Part shown: piece after piece, positions 44,789-53,281 of the stretch
Position numbering within the stretch: the stretch's first letter is position 1
How the letters are laid out: the number at the start of each line of letters is the position of its first letter
Assembly: GCF_018130505.1 (NCBI RefSeq)
Contig: NZ_JAFCKH010000011.1
Location: 62,001-126,000 of the forward strand
Reading direction: 5' to 3'
Length of the DNA stretch: 64,000 nucleotides
DNA from: Bradyrhizobium tropiciagri
Lineage (GTDB): Bacteria; Pseudomonadota; Alphaproteobacteria; Rhizobiales; Xanthobacteraceae
Translations under genes and position numbers: made by a program
Notes under the pieces: model-generated
Database searches by the model: none
Told to the model about the DNA's origin: nothing
The model's input: only the letters and a program-made list of their open reading frames with translations

Positions 44789-46558
44789 AGTATCGATAAT
44801 CACATTGGATCACGACACCGCGCTTGTTCTCTCTTGGCGGCGTTTACGCTTGCGTTCCTGAGTCAGAGCGCGAATGCCGGGACTACGCTGCCGCCCAACG
44901 TGATGTCGACCTGCGTCTTCACGCCGGCGGAGTTCAACGGCATATTCGAGTCCGGATCCGTCTCGAAGAACGGCGGCGTTCAGCCCGCAAACAGCTTCGC
45001 GTTCACGCCGAACTCGTTGTGCTCGTTCTACAAGTGGTCGGCGCAGATGTTTCTCTGGCTGACCTCGCCGGCTCCGTCGCGCGCCGGCGGCGGCGCCCAC
45101 GTGTTCGAATCCCCGCTCTTCTTTGCGGTATCTCCGCTCGATTCGAGCGGACAACGTGACCTGATTCCTGCCGCGCCCGGCCGGTCCCTGCCGTTCCTGC
45201 CGCTCATCAGTCAGCGCGGAAACAAGGGTCAGGAGGTCGTGTTCGACAGCAAGGGAAAAATCCACGACGTCGTTCGCGCGGCGGTCGGGCCGAACGGGAA
45301 ATTGCTGGCGCGCGACAGAGCGGGCCAGTCGGTCGAGATCGACAACGTTCAGGCGGCGCCCGACGGCAAGCCAATCCTGCTCGACCGGGCGAACCGGCGG
45401 GTCGACTTCCAGGCGACGCGTGGTGGCGCACCGACGCTGTTCAGCGACACCGGTGCACCGCTTGCCCTGCGGGCGGACACCGTACTGGTGAACGGGCGTC
45501 CACAACTGGTGACGACGTCGGGCGCGGTGGTCCAGACCGAAGAGGGGCAGGCGGGCGGCGGCGCGCTGATGGCGCAGAACGGATCACTCGTCTTCTACCT
45601 GCTGCAGGTCAATGACGTATGGGCCTACTTCAACACCGGGATGAAGAACAACAAGATCACCAATCCGACGCCGACCACCTTCCCGACCTTGGGCAGCGGT
45701 CTCGGCCAGATCACCACCGTCGCGCAACAGGCGCCCGCGCCATTCACCAAATCCGCATTTCCGGACAATGTCGCAATGGCCGTCGAGGTGAAGTCGTCAT
45801 GGATAGAGACGACCGGCCTCGCCAACCCTGATGACTACATCACGATCGACGCGACGATCCCGACCTACAATCCACCTTTGACGACGCCCAACAACACCCG
45901 GTCGGTTCAGGCGGACACGAAACAGACCAAGCTCGCATTGGTCGGCATCCACATCGTCGGCAGCACGCTCGATCATCCTGAAATGCTGTGGGCCACGTTC
46001 GAACACGTCAACAACAGCCCCAATCCGCAATACACATTCACCACGACGGCGAACGACATGGGCACCCAACCGGCGGACGGGCCTGGCGGCTGGCTGTTTT
46101 CGTCGACCGGCGCAACGGCCGCCAATCCCAACAATCAGCGCATCTCGCCAGAGGGAACAGCTCTCAAGGCAGTGACCGGCCAGACCATCGGCCCAAGCGA
46201 CGTGGTCCGGATCAACCCTTGGGGAACCGCGTCGTCCAGTGCCCAGTTCACCTCCAACAACACCGACATCGTGTCCCTCAACAAGAATGTCCTCGGCCTG
46301 CTGGCCGCCGGCGATGCACGGCAGAACTACCTGCTGGTCGGTGCGACCTGGGTTCTCGGCGGCGGCCCGCCAAGCAAGGGCGTGATAGTCGGCACGCCGC
46401 AGATGGCCAACTCGACGATGGAAACGTTTTTCCAGCCGAGCAACTGCTTCGACTGTCATTTCGACGACGGCAACATGCTCGGCACGCCGTCCGGCCCGAG
46501 TGGCTTCGACGGCGGCCTGAGCCATATCTGGGCTGCGACACGCCCATTGTTTCCTTGA
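44786..46558 (+). CDS. Secreted mono-haem (CxxCH) protein of unknown family
   Basis: 590 residues from TTG 44786. Signal peptide: SRHRACSLLAAFTLAFLSQS then ANA-G. The N-terminal part contains CVFTPAEFNGIFESGSVSKN, then CSFYKWSAQMFLWLTSPAPS. A middle region (about residues 130-265) repeats Asp-x-x-Gly turns (GPNGKLLARDRAG, APDGKPILLDRAN), suggestive of a short-repeat beta structure. The C-terminal region ends with METFFQPSNCFDCHFDDGN, where CFDCH at 554-558 is a haem c site. I recall uncharacterised proteobacterial proteins with the FLWLTSP and NCFxCH features, but no function. It starts a four-gene co-directional run. Confidence 0.82.
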   Translation: MSIDNHIGSRHRACSLLAAFTLAFLSQSANAGTTLPPNVMSTCVFTPAEFNGIFESGSVSKNGGVQPANSFAFTPNSLCSFYKWSAQMFLWLTSPAPSRAGGGAHVFESPLFFAVSPLDSSGQRDLIPAAPGRSLPFLPLISQRGNKGQEVVFDSKGKIHDVVRAAVGPNGKLLARDRAGQSVEIDNVQAAPDGKPILLDRANRRVDFQATRGGAPTLFSDTGAPLALRADTVLVNGRPQLVTTSGAVVQTEEGQAGGGALMAQNGSLVFYLLQVNDVWAYFNTGMKNNKITNPTPTTFPTLGSGLGQITTVAQQAPAPFTKSAFPDNVAMAVEVKSSWIETTGLANPDDYITIDATIPTYNPPLTTPNNTRSVQADTKQTKLALVGIHIVGSTLDHPEMLWATFEHVNNSPNPQYTFTTTANDMGTQPADGPGGWLFSSTGATAANPNNQRISPEGTALKAVTGQTIGPSDVVRINPWGTASSSAQFTSNNTDIVSLNKNVLGLLAAGDARQNYLLVGATWVLGGGPPSKGVIVGTPQMANSTMETFFQPSNCFDCHFDDGNMLGTPSGPSGFDGGLSHIWAATRPLFP

Positions 46559-46634
46559 GGGATTTGTCTGGACACCAATTTCACTCAGCTGGCCTGCGGG
46601 CCTCGTCATTTGCGACTTCAAACGGAATTGATCC

Positions 46635-48071
46635 ATGAGCATGGCAAACGAATGGAAGTGGGTGGCGACGAACTCGCCGACGGCAATCTCCCGGACCGAC
46701 GACATCTGGTTCTTCGACGACAGGATCGGCTGGCTGGTGAACAGCAATGGTCAGGTCAGTCAGACACTCGACGGTGGCGAGACCTGGACGACGAAGAAAT
46801 TCATCGATCCAAATTCCAAGGGATTCCCCTATCTGCGTTGCATGGGATGGGCCAACGAGAAGATCGGGTGGGTCGGGGCGGTCACGGTTTTCGACTCGGG
46901 CAACAAGGACTATCTGCAGGTGCTGCTGCACAAGACCACCGATGGCGGCGCAAGCTGGAACAACATCCCGAACATGCCCGACACTTCGCCTGCCGGCATT
47001 TGCGGCATGTTCGCGGTCAACGACAAGGTGGTTTACGGCGCCGGAACCAATGACCCGGACCTCCCCGGCCCGGGACTGGTCAAGACCACGGATGGCGGCG
47101 CGACGTGGACGCATGTCGATTTGAGCCAGCACGCCGACAATCTGATCGACGTCTATTTTTCCGATGAGAACACCGGATGGATCGTCGGCGGGAAAAAGGA
47201 ATCTTCGTGTCCCGCAATCAAGCCCGGCTATGAGACCCACCCGCAATATTCACAGCTCAAGCCGGTGGTGCTGAAGACCACCGACGGCGGCGTGACCTGG
47301 GTCAACAAGGCTGCCGGCGTTGCCGGATTCGATTGCGGCGAGTGGGGATGGAAGATCCAGTTCCTCGACGCCAAGACAGGTTTCGTGTCGCTGGAGAATT
47401 TCACCACGGCGGCCATTCTGAAGACAACCGACGGAGGCGAGACCTGGGTGCGGCTGCCAATCGTGGACGCTGCCGGTCAGTCGATCAACATGGATCTCGA
47501 AGGCGTCGGCTTCATCGACGGGCAATCCGGCTGGGTTGGCGGATGGGCCGACAATTTCGAAGGTCTGTTCAATAGCCTGACTGTCGACGGCGGAAAATCG
47601 TGGACCGCGCAAAACAATGTGCCGGGTGATCCGGCCACCGACCCGCGCATCAAGATCAATCGCTATCGTTTCCTCGGCAGCCCGATCTCGAAGGGGTACT
47701 GCAGCGGCGCCCAGGTTTACAAGCGCGCGGCGCCTGGTGCGCCGACGGCCGCCATCGCTGTCGCGAAGCGCGCGGTCCCGCAACCTGCGGGCCTGGCGCT
47801 GTCCTACACCACCAATTTCAGCAGCCGTTCCGTCGAAATCACCTATGTGCTCCCGCAAGACGCCGCGAGCGTCTTTGTCGGAATATGGAATCACTTCGCC
47901 TTTCACGTGCGAACGCTCGTCGACGGAAAAAGCCAGAAGGCCGGCCGGCACACGGTCACGTGGGACGGCACGGACGACAAGGGAAGGCGTTTGGGCGGCG
48001 ACCTCTACATCTGCCGGATGTCGGTCGACGGCAAGACGGGAGAGAGCCAGACGGTTCGATTGCCGAAATAG
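46635..48071 (+). CDS. Ycf48-like beta-propeller with FlgD-like C-terminal domain
   Basis: 478 residues, no signal peptide. Six copies of the propeller motif T-x-DGG-x-(T/S)W occur at about residues 44-51, 101-108, 151-158, 215-222, 264-271 and 316-323, as in photosystem-assembly factor Ycf48 and BNR-type sialidase folds. A linker with several Ala/Pro follows, then a FlgD-type Ig-like domain from about 390 (SVEITYVLPQDAASVFVGIW, then GRHTVTWDGTDDKGRRLGGD). Ycf48 helps assemble a cofactor-bearing membrane complex, so with a haem protein next door a maturation role is a fair guess. The lack of a signal is odd for a partner of a secreted protein. Confidence 0.85.
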   Translation: MSMANEWKWVATNSPTAISRTDDIWFFDDRIGWLVNSNGQVSQTLDGGETWTTKKFIDPNSKGFPYLRCMGWANEKIGWVGAVTVFDSGNKDYLQVLLHKTTDGGASWNNIPNMPDTSPAGICGMFAVNDKVVYGAGTNDPDLPGPGLVKTTDGGATWTHVDLSQHADNLIDVYFSDENTGWIVGGKKESSCPAIKPGYETHPQYSQLKPVVLKTTDGGVTWVNKAAGVAGFDCGEWGWKIQFLDAKTGFVSLENFTTAAILKTTDGGETWVRLPIVDAAGQSINMDLEGVGFIDGQSGWVGGWADNFEGLFNSLTVDGGKSWTAQNNVPGDPATDPRIKINRYRFLGSPISKGYCSGAQVYKRAAPGAPTAAIAVAKRAVPQPAGLALSYTTNFSSRSVEITYVLPQDAASVFVGIWNHFAFHVRTLVDGKSQKAGRHTVTWDGTDDKGRRLGGDLYICRMSVDGKTGESQTVRLPK

Positions 48072-48153
48072 CGCCGATTGACCTGCGGGGCCGCACGGCC
48101 CGGAACGACGATAGATATTTCCGCTTCAAGTCTTGGATGACAGGAGGATTCAC

Positions 48154-48411
48154 ATGGCGGTGACCTGGCCTACGATAAAGGCGTACTTCACGGACATGGA
48201 CGTCGAACACATGAAGCGCGTGTCGGCGAACTGGCCGAAGGTCATGGATCTGCATGACGAGGCCAACGTGCTTTACTACGCCACGCAAATTCACGCGTCC
48301 GTCGCCAGCGGCCGCATGCCGATCGGGGAACCACACTGGTCTCCGCAAATGGTCGCTGACTTCCTGGACTGGTGGCAGAGCCAGGATCCGGCTGCAAAGC
48401 CGATCGTGTGA
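48154..48411 (+). CDS. 85-residue protein in the mono-haem/propeller cluster
   Basis: From the ATG at 48154, which has a strong AGGAGG 7 bases ahead. Sequence features: TWPTIKAYFTDMDVEHMKRV, then DLHDEANVLYYATQIHASVA and GRMPIGEPHWSPQMVADFLD followed by WWQSQDP. The GRMP-x-G-x-x-x-W-x-x-x-x-V-x-x-F-x-x-WW pattern resembles the part after the haem in some c-type cytochromes, but there is no CxxCH and no signal. I know of similar stand-alone proteins without function. It is tightly followed by the methyltransferase-like gene. Confidence 0.75.
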   Translation: MAVTWPTIKAYFTDMDVEHMKRVSANWPKVMDLHDEANVLYYATQIHASVASGRMPIGEPHWSPQMVADFLDWWQSQDPAAKPIV

Positions 48412-48418
48412 TCTGGCC

Positions 48419-49348
48419 GTGCCGCGTACAGGGCTGCCGGAAGATCGTGGCTACGAGCACGATCGACCGGATCGAAGCAGCTGGTACGCGGAAGGAATTC
48501 GACGGGCCGCGCAGGATGGCCGGATCCACTACCGGCTTGGAAACGGCAGCGGTGAGCCACCGATTGCCGACGACTATAGCCATATTCGCGACGACGCCGG
48601 CGCGCCGCTCCTGCTGAAATATACCAATACCCGGCCACTGTCGTTGATCGCCAGGTGGATCCTTGATCTGTACCGCGAGAGTGCGGACGTTCGGGTTCTG
48701 GAGCTTGGGCCAGGGGCCGGCATTGCATGTGCCGCAGTCAGCCGGCTGTTACCCCTTGCAACGATCGACATCGTCTCCCTGACGCCCCTCAATCCCTATT
48801 TGAGATTTCGCTGGGACGATGTGTACGGCCACATCACGGCGCCGATGGCCGACGACCAGTGCCTGTCACGGCTTTACAGTGAGTGCTGCCCTCCCTTCGT
48901 CCGCAACCAATACATCGGCAGGTTTCCCCGCGAGATCAGCCTGTGCGGGGAGACCTATCACTTCATCTATGAGAACCATGGCGCCATCTTCCACAATCTG
49001 CTTTCGAGCGAGCATCGTGATCCGACGGAAATTGCCAGGGCGTCGATCTGCTCGGCCCTGTCGCTCCTGCGATGCGACGGAACGATGGTGATCATGGCGT
49101 CTGATGGCGCACTCCGCATCGAGGATGCACTTGAATCCGCGTCCGCCGGTGCGGACATTATCGTCACCTGCAGGCGGACAACCGCCTACCACAGCTTTCC
49201 CTGCATCCTGGCGCGCGAGGGAAGCCCGCTATGGGCGCGGTTCCGCGTGGACGAACACGGCTTGTTGTCGACATCGCAAAGAATATTGCGATTGGATGCG
49301 CACGTGCTGGAAGACGTGATCTCGAGGATTTGCCGGCTGCTTCCGTGA
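48419..49348 (+). CDS. SAM-methyltransferase-like protein
   Basis: 309 residues from GTG 48419, seven bases after the 85-residue protein's stop. The start is not certain, since an upstream extension of the frame would overlap that gene. Motif I of class I methyltransferases is seen at residues 93-102 (VLELGPGAGI), with TIDIVSLTPLNPYLRFRWDD as the acidic loop/strand and YHFIYENHGAIFHNL as a motif-IV-like strand. Then SALSLLRCDGTMVIM. Substrate unknown. It ends the four-gene run and converges with the lactate permease. Confidence 0.7.
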   Translation: MPRTGLPEDRGYEHDRPDRSSWYAEGIRRAAQDGRIHYRLGNGSGEPPIADDYSHIRDDAGAPLLLKYTNTRPLSLIARWILDLYRESADVRVLELGPGAGIACAAVSRLLPLATIDIVSLTPLNPYLRFRWDDVYGHITAPMADDQCLSRLYSECCPPFVRNQYIGRFPREISLCGETYHFIYENHGAIFHNLLSSEHRDPTEIARASICSALSLLRCDGTMVIMASDGALRIEDALESASAGADIIVTCRRTTAYHSFPCILAREGSPLWARFRVDEHGLLSTSQRILRLDAHVLEDVISRICRLLP

Positions 49349-49361
49349 ATCGCCGGCAGAT

Positions 49362-49389
49362 AACCCCCGCGGCAATGCCGCGGGGGGTT
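49362..49389. terminator. Bidirectional hairpin between methyltransferase-like gene and lldP
   Basis: AACCCCCGCGG / CCGCGGGGGGTT with loop CAATG. It serves two converging genes and follows the lldP stop codon on the minus strand. Confidence 0.82.
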
Positions 49390-49406
49390 GCTACGCTTCG
49401 AGCGAG

Positions 49407-51077
49407 CTATTTCAGGACCATCTCGGTGAACGGATAGACATAGGCTTGCAGGGTCACGAACAGGCCGACGAGGCACGCCAGCACGATCGAGTGCAGGAAC
49501 ACGTAGCGCAGGATCGTGCCCTCGTGGCCGTACCAGTTGGTCGCCGTCGATGCGACCACGATCGACTGTGCGTCGATCATCTTGCCCATCACGCCGCCCG
49601 AGGAGTTCGCCGCCGCCATCAGGATCGGCGACAGGCCGAGCTGCTCGGAGGTGATCTTCTGCAGGTTGCCGAACAGCACGTTCGAGGCCGTGTCCGATCC
49701 GGTCAGCGCCACGCCGAGCCAGCCGAGCAGCGTGCCGAAGAACGGATACAGCACGCCGGTCGCCGCGAAGGCGAGGCCGAGCGTGGCGTCGACGCCGGAG
49801 AGCCGGGTCAGCGTGCCGATCGCGAGCATCGCCGAGATCGTGATCAGCGAGATCGCGCACAGGCGGATGGTGCGGCCATATTCGGCGATCAGCTTGAGCG
49901 GCGAGAAGCCCATCAAGAGACCCGAGATGATCGCTGCGATCAGCATGCCGGTGCCGGTGAACGACAGATAGGTGAAGCCGAACACGGCGCCTTCCGGCGT
50001 CGGCTTGGCTGCCACCGGCGGCACCTTCATGATCAGCTTGTCGAGCTCGGGAACCGGATAGTTCCAGACGAAGTTGGCGTTGGCCCAGGCCTTGAAGGCA
50101 CCGTTGCCCCAGATCAGCATCAGGATGCAGACGATGATCCACGGCAGCATCGCGCTCCACAATTCGCCCTGCGTCAGCGGCGTCTTGTCGAGCGGCGGGG
50201 CTGCGGCCATCGTCGAAGCCGATTCATCGCGGCCGCGCAGCGCCGGCGACAGCCAGAGCTGGCGCGGCTGCCAGACCTTGAGGAACAGGATCAGCGCGCC
50301 CATCGAGATCAGCGAGGCGCCGATGTCGACGATCCAGGGGTTGATGTAGTTCGAGATCACGAATTGCGGGATTGCAAACGACACCGCGGTGACCAGGATC
50401 GCCGGCCAGACCTCCTTCATGCCGCGCCAGCCCGCGAACGCCCACACCACCCAGAACGGTACGATCATCGAGAACACCGGCAGCTGCCGGCCGACCATCG
50501 CGCCGAGGATGTAGGGATCGAGGCCGGTCACCGAGGCGAGGCCCTGGATCGGCGTGCCGAGCGCGCCATAGGCGACGGGCGCGGTGTTGGCGATCAGCGA
50601 CAGGCCCGAGGCCGCCAGCGGCGAGAAGCCGAGGCCGATCAGCACCGCACCGGTGATCGCAACCGGGGTGCCGAAGCCCGAGGCGCCCTCGAAGAACGCG
50701 CCGAACGAGAACGCGATCAGGAGCAACTGGAGCCGGCGGTCTTCGGTGACGCCGCCGACCGCGCGCTTCAGCAGCTCGAACTTCCCGCACCTCACCGTGA
50801 CCTGGTAGAGGAAAATGACGTTGAGCACGATCCAGCCGATCGGGAAGAAGCCGGTCACGATGCCGAGGATCGATGCGCGGATCGACATGTTGGCCGGCAT
50901 CGTGAAGACGAAGATCGTGATCAGGTTGGTCACGATCACGGCGATGATGGCGGCGATATGCGCCTTCACCTTGCCGCTGGCGATCAGCACCAGCAGCGTG
51001 ACCACGGGAATGGCGGCTGCGACCGTCGATAGCGCGGCATTACCCAGCGGGTTGTAGATTTGATTCCAGGTGTTCAT
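49407..51077 (-). CDS. lldP: L-lactate/glycolate permease (LctP family)
   Basis: 556 residues with about 12 or more membrane segments. Family-specific parts: LLIAFSFGAFFEGASGFGTP, VITGAVLIGLGFSPLAASGL-type helices, APVAYGALGTPIQGLASVTG, and LGWLGVALTGSDTASNVLFG. It imports L-lactate, D-lactate or glycolate with protons. The glcFE and glcD genes in this window oxidise glycolate or D-lactate, so the GlcA role is plausible (inference). The gene is read away from the ABC-transporter gene; its promoter should lie in 51078-51384. Confidence 0.93.
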   Translation of the reverse strand: MNTWNQIYNPLGNAALSTVAAAIPVVTLLVLIASGKVKAHIAAIIAVIVTNLITIFVFTMPANMSIRASILGIVTGFFPIGWIVLNVIFLYQVTVRCGKFELLKRAVGGVTEDRRLQLLLIAFSFGAFFEGASGFGTPVAITGAVLIGLGFSPLAASGLSLIANTAPVAYGALGTPIQGLASVTGLDPYILGAMVGRQLPVFSMIVPFWVVWAFAGWRGMKEVWPAILVTAVSFAIPQFVISNYINPWIVDIGASLISMGALILFLKVWQPRQLWLSPALRGRDESASTMAAAPPLDKTPLTQGELWSAMLPWIIVCILMLIWGNGAFKAWANANFVWNYPVPELDKLIMKVPPVAAKPTPEGAVFGFTYLSFTGTGMLIAAIISGLLMGFSPLKLIAEYGRTIRLCAISLITISAMLAIGTLTRLSGVDATLGLAFAATGVLYPFFGTLLGWLGVALTGSDTASNVLFGNLQKITSEQLGLSPILMAAANSSGGVMGKMIDAQSIVVASTATNWYGHEGTILRYVFLHSIVLACLVGLFVTLQAYVYPFTEMVLK

Positions 51078-51384
51078 CTTGGGATCCCCCCATTTTTATG
51101 CAGTGCCCGGCCTGTGCTGCAGGCAGGAGCGACTGGTGCGATCGCGGGAGTTCGTCGTGTATGCTTGAGCCCGGCTCGCTAGATGGACGATCGTTAAGGA
51201 TCGCTCACATCCTCGCGAAATTTCGAAGGTCCCCCGCCCCTCGCCGTTGTCGACATGCTAGAGTTGACTACAACACCGGGACAAGCCAACGCTTGCATGC
51301 CAGTTCTACGACTTTAGTCGTATGATAGTTCGATTATCCCGATTCTTCAGGCCTTTGCGGCCTCTTCCCCGGAGACGATAATCT
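51078..51384. other. Divergent control region between lldP and ABC transporter
   Basis: 307 bases without a gene. A perfect inverted repeat TACGACT-TT-AGTCGTA lies at 51307-51322, 62 bases before the ABC-transporter start. The stretch also contains A/T-richer patches such as TATGATAGTTCGATTATC just after it. No strong -35/-10 match was found for lldP. Confidence 0.5.
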
Positions 51385-53130
51385 GTGAACAACATTCGCT
51401 CGACGCTCGCGATCGTGTGGCGCATCGCCTCCCCCTATTTCAGATCCGAGGACAAATGGGCCGGCCGCGGCCTGCTTGGCGCGGTGATCTCGATCGAGCT
51501 TTTGCTGGTCGCAAACGACGTGCTGGTCAACCAGTGGCGCAACCGCTGGTACACTTCGCTGCAGAACAAGGACTGGGACACATTCAAGTACGAGACGATG
51601 GTGTTCTGCGGGCTGGCGACGGTTTCGGTCGTGCTCGGCGTCTACCAGCTCTATCTCAACCAGTGGCTCCAGATCCGCTGGCGTAACTGGCTGACCAACA
51701 AATATCTCGGCGAGTGGATCCACGGCGCCAACCACTATCGTATGCAACTCGCCGGCGACGCCGCCGACAACCCCGACCAGCGCATCACCGACGACGTCAA
51801 GCAGTTCGTCAGCCAGACGCTGGCGATCGGCGTCGGGCTATTGAGCTCGATCGTGACGCTCGTCTCCTTCGTGGTGATCCTGTGGGGCCTTTCGGCGGTG
51901 CTGCCGCTGCTGCTGTTCGGCAGCGACGTGTCGTTTCCGGGCTATCTGGTCTGGGCCGCGCTGGTCTACGCCATCTTCGGCACCATGCTGACGCAGTGGA
52001 TCGGTTCGCCGCTGGTCAACCTCGATTTCCATCAGCAGCGGCTCGAAGCGGACTTCCGCTTCAACCTGGTGCGGGTGCGCGAGAACTCCGAGCAGATCGC
52101 GCTGCTCAGGGGCGAAGTCGCGGAGCGCGGACGGCTGTCCGAGCGCTTCACCCGCGTGGTCGGCAACTGGTACGGCATCATGAGCCGAACCAAGCGGCTG
52201 ACCGCGTTCACGCAGAGCTATGCCCAGGCGTCGGTGATCTTTCCCTTCGTGCTGGCGGGGCCGGCCTATTTCGTCAGCAAGACGGTGCAGCTCGGCTCCC
52301 TGATCCAGATCGCCGAGGCATTCGGCAAGGTGCAGGACGCGCTGTCCTTCTTCGTCACCGCCTATCGCACCATGGCCGAGTGGCGCGCGACCGTTGCCCG
52401 TCTCGACGGCTTCGAGCAGTCGATCGCCAGCGCCGAAAAGCTGGCTGACGACCCTGCCTCGATCCACGGCAAGCCCGCATCAAGCGGCGAGATCGCGCTG
52501 CCGGAGCTGCTGGTCAAGCTGCCGAACGGCGCACCGCTGGTCTCGGCCAGCCATTTCAGCTTCCGTCCCGGCGAACGCGCGCTGGTCACCGGCCCGTCCG
52601 GCGCCGGCAAGTCGACGCTGTTCCGCGCCGTCGCCGGCATCTGGCCCTACGGCAGCGGCGCGATCGAGATCCCGCGCGACGCGACGCTGATGATGCTGCC
52701 GCAGCGTCCATATCTGCCGATCGGATCGCTGCATGACGCGGTGGTCTATCCCGGCGAAGCCGCGAAGTTCGATGCCGGGCAGGTCCGCGACACGCTGACC
52801 GCGGTCGGCCTGCCGCAGCTCGCCACACGGCTCGACGAGGAGGCGCACTGGAACCGGATGCTGTCGCTCGGCGAACAGCAGCGCCTCGGCATCGCCCGCG
52901 CGCTGCTGCACAGGCCGCAGTTCCTGTTCCTCGACGAGGCCACCGCCTCGCTCGACGAGCCGTCGGAGGCCGCACTCTACCGGCTGGTCGACGACAAGCT
53001 GCCCGATGCGACCGTGGTCTCGATCGGCCACCGCTCGACCCTCGAAGCCTTCCACCAGCGCAACATCACGCTGGTTCGCGAGGGCGACCACTTCACCCTG
53101 CACGACGCCGCCAAGGTCGCCGCGTCGTAG
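51385..53130 (+). CDS. ABC transporter, fused permease/ATPase of the YddA/BacA-related type
   Basis: 581 residues from GTG 51385 (GGAG about 10 bases ahead). The membrane half (about residues 20-350, six helices) has WRNRWYTSLQNKDWDTFKYE, NQWLQIRWRNWLTNKYLGEW, and NPDQRITDDVKQFVSQTLAI. These hallmarks are shared with SbmA/BacA and YddA proteins. The ATPase half has Walker A GPSGAGKST, signature LSLGEQQRLGIARAL (LSLGE rather than LSGGQ) and Walker B FLFLDEATASLDE. Homologues transport peptides or vitamin B12; a fused relative, BclA, is needed for Bradyrhizobium differentiation in Aeschynomene nodules. Whether this is that gene or a paralogue cannot be told from sequence alone. Confidence 0.88.
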   Translation: MNNIRSTLAIVWRIASPYFRSEDKWAGRGLLGAVISIELLLVANDVLVNQWRNRWYTSLQNKDWDTFKYETMVFCGLATVSVVLGVYQLYLNQWLQIRWRNWLTNKYLGEWIHGANHYRMQLAGDAADNPDQRITDDVKQFVSQTLAIGVGLLSSIVTLVSFVVILWGLSAVLPLLLFGSDVSFPGYLVWAALVYAIFGTMLTQWIGSPLVNLDFHQQRLEADFRFNLVRVRENSEQIALLRGEVAERGRLSERFTRVVGNWYGIMSRTKRLTAFTQSYAQASVIFPFVLAGPAYFVSKTVQLGSLIQIAEAFGKVQDALSFFVTAYRTMAEWRATVARLDGFEQSIASAEKLADDPASIHGKPASSGEIALPELLVKLPNGAPLVSASHFSFRPGERALVTGPSGAGKSTLFRAVAGIWPYGSGAIEIPRDATLMMLPQRPYLPIGSLHDAVVYPGEAAKFDAGQVRDTLTAVGLPQLATRLDEEAHWNRMLSLGEQQRLGIARALLHRPQFLFLDEATASLDEPSEAALYRLVDDKLPDATVVSIGHRSTLEAFHQRNITLVREGDHFTLHDAAKVAAS

Positions 53131-53228
53131 GTGGCTCGAAGGCGTTGGGCTCCCTCTCCCGCAAGCGGGAGAGGTGCAGCCCATCTGCCGCGCTAATGCC
53201 GTTCGCAGGCCGCGCGATCGCCCAAGCA

Positions 53229-53262
53229 AAAGGGGCGGCAGATTGCTCTGCCGCCCCCTTCG
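53229..53262. terminator. Bidirectional terminator between ABC transporter and porin
   Basis: AAGGGGCGGCAG / CTGCCGCCCCCTT with loop ATTGCT. It serves two converging genes; on the minus strand the stem is followed by TTTTGCTT. A short CTCTCCCGCAAGCGGGAGAG hairpin lies just upstream at 53155-53174. Confidence 0.85.
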
Positions 53263-53281
53263 GTTCTCCGTCAGGAGAGAT

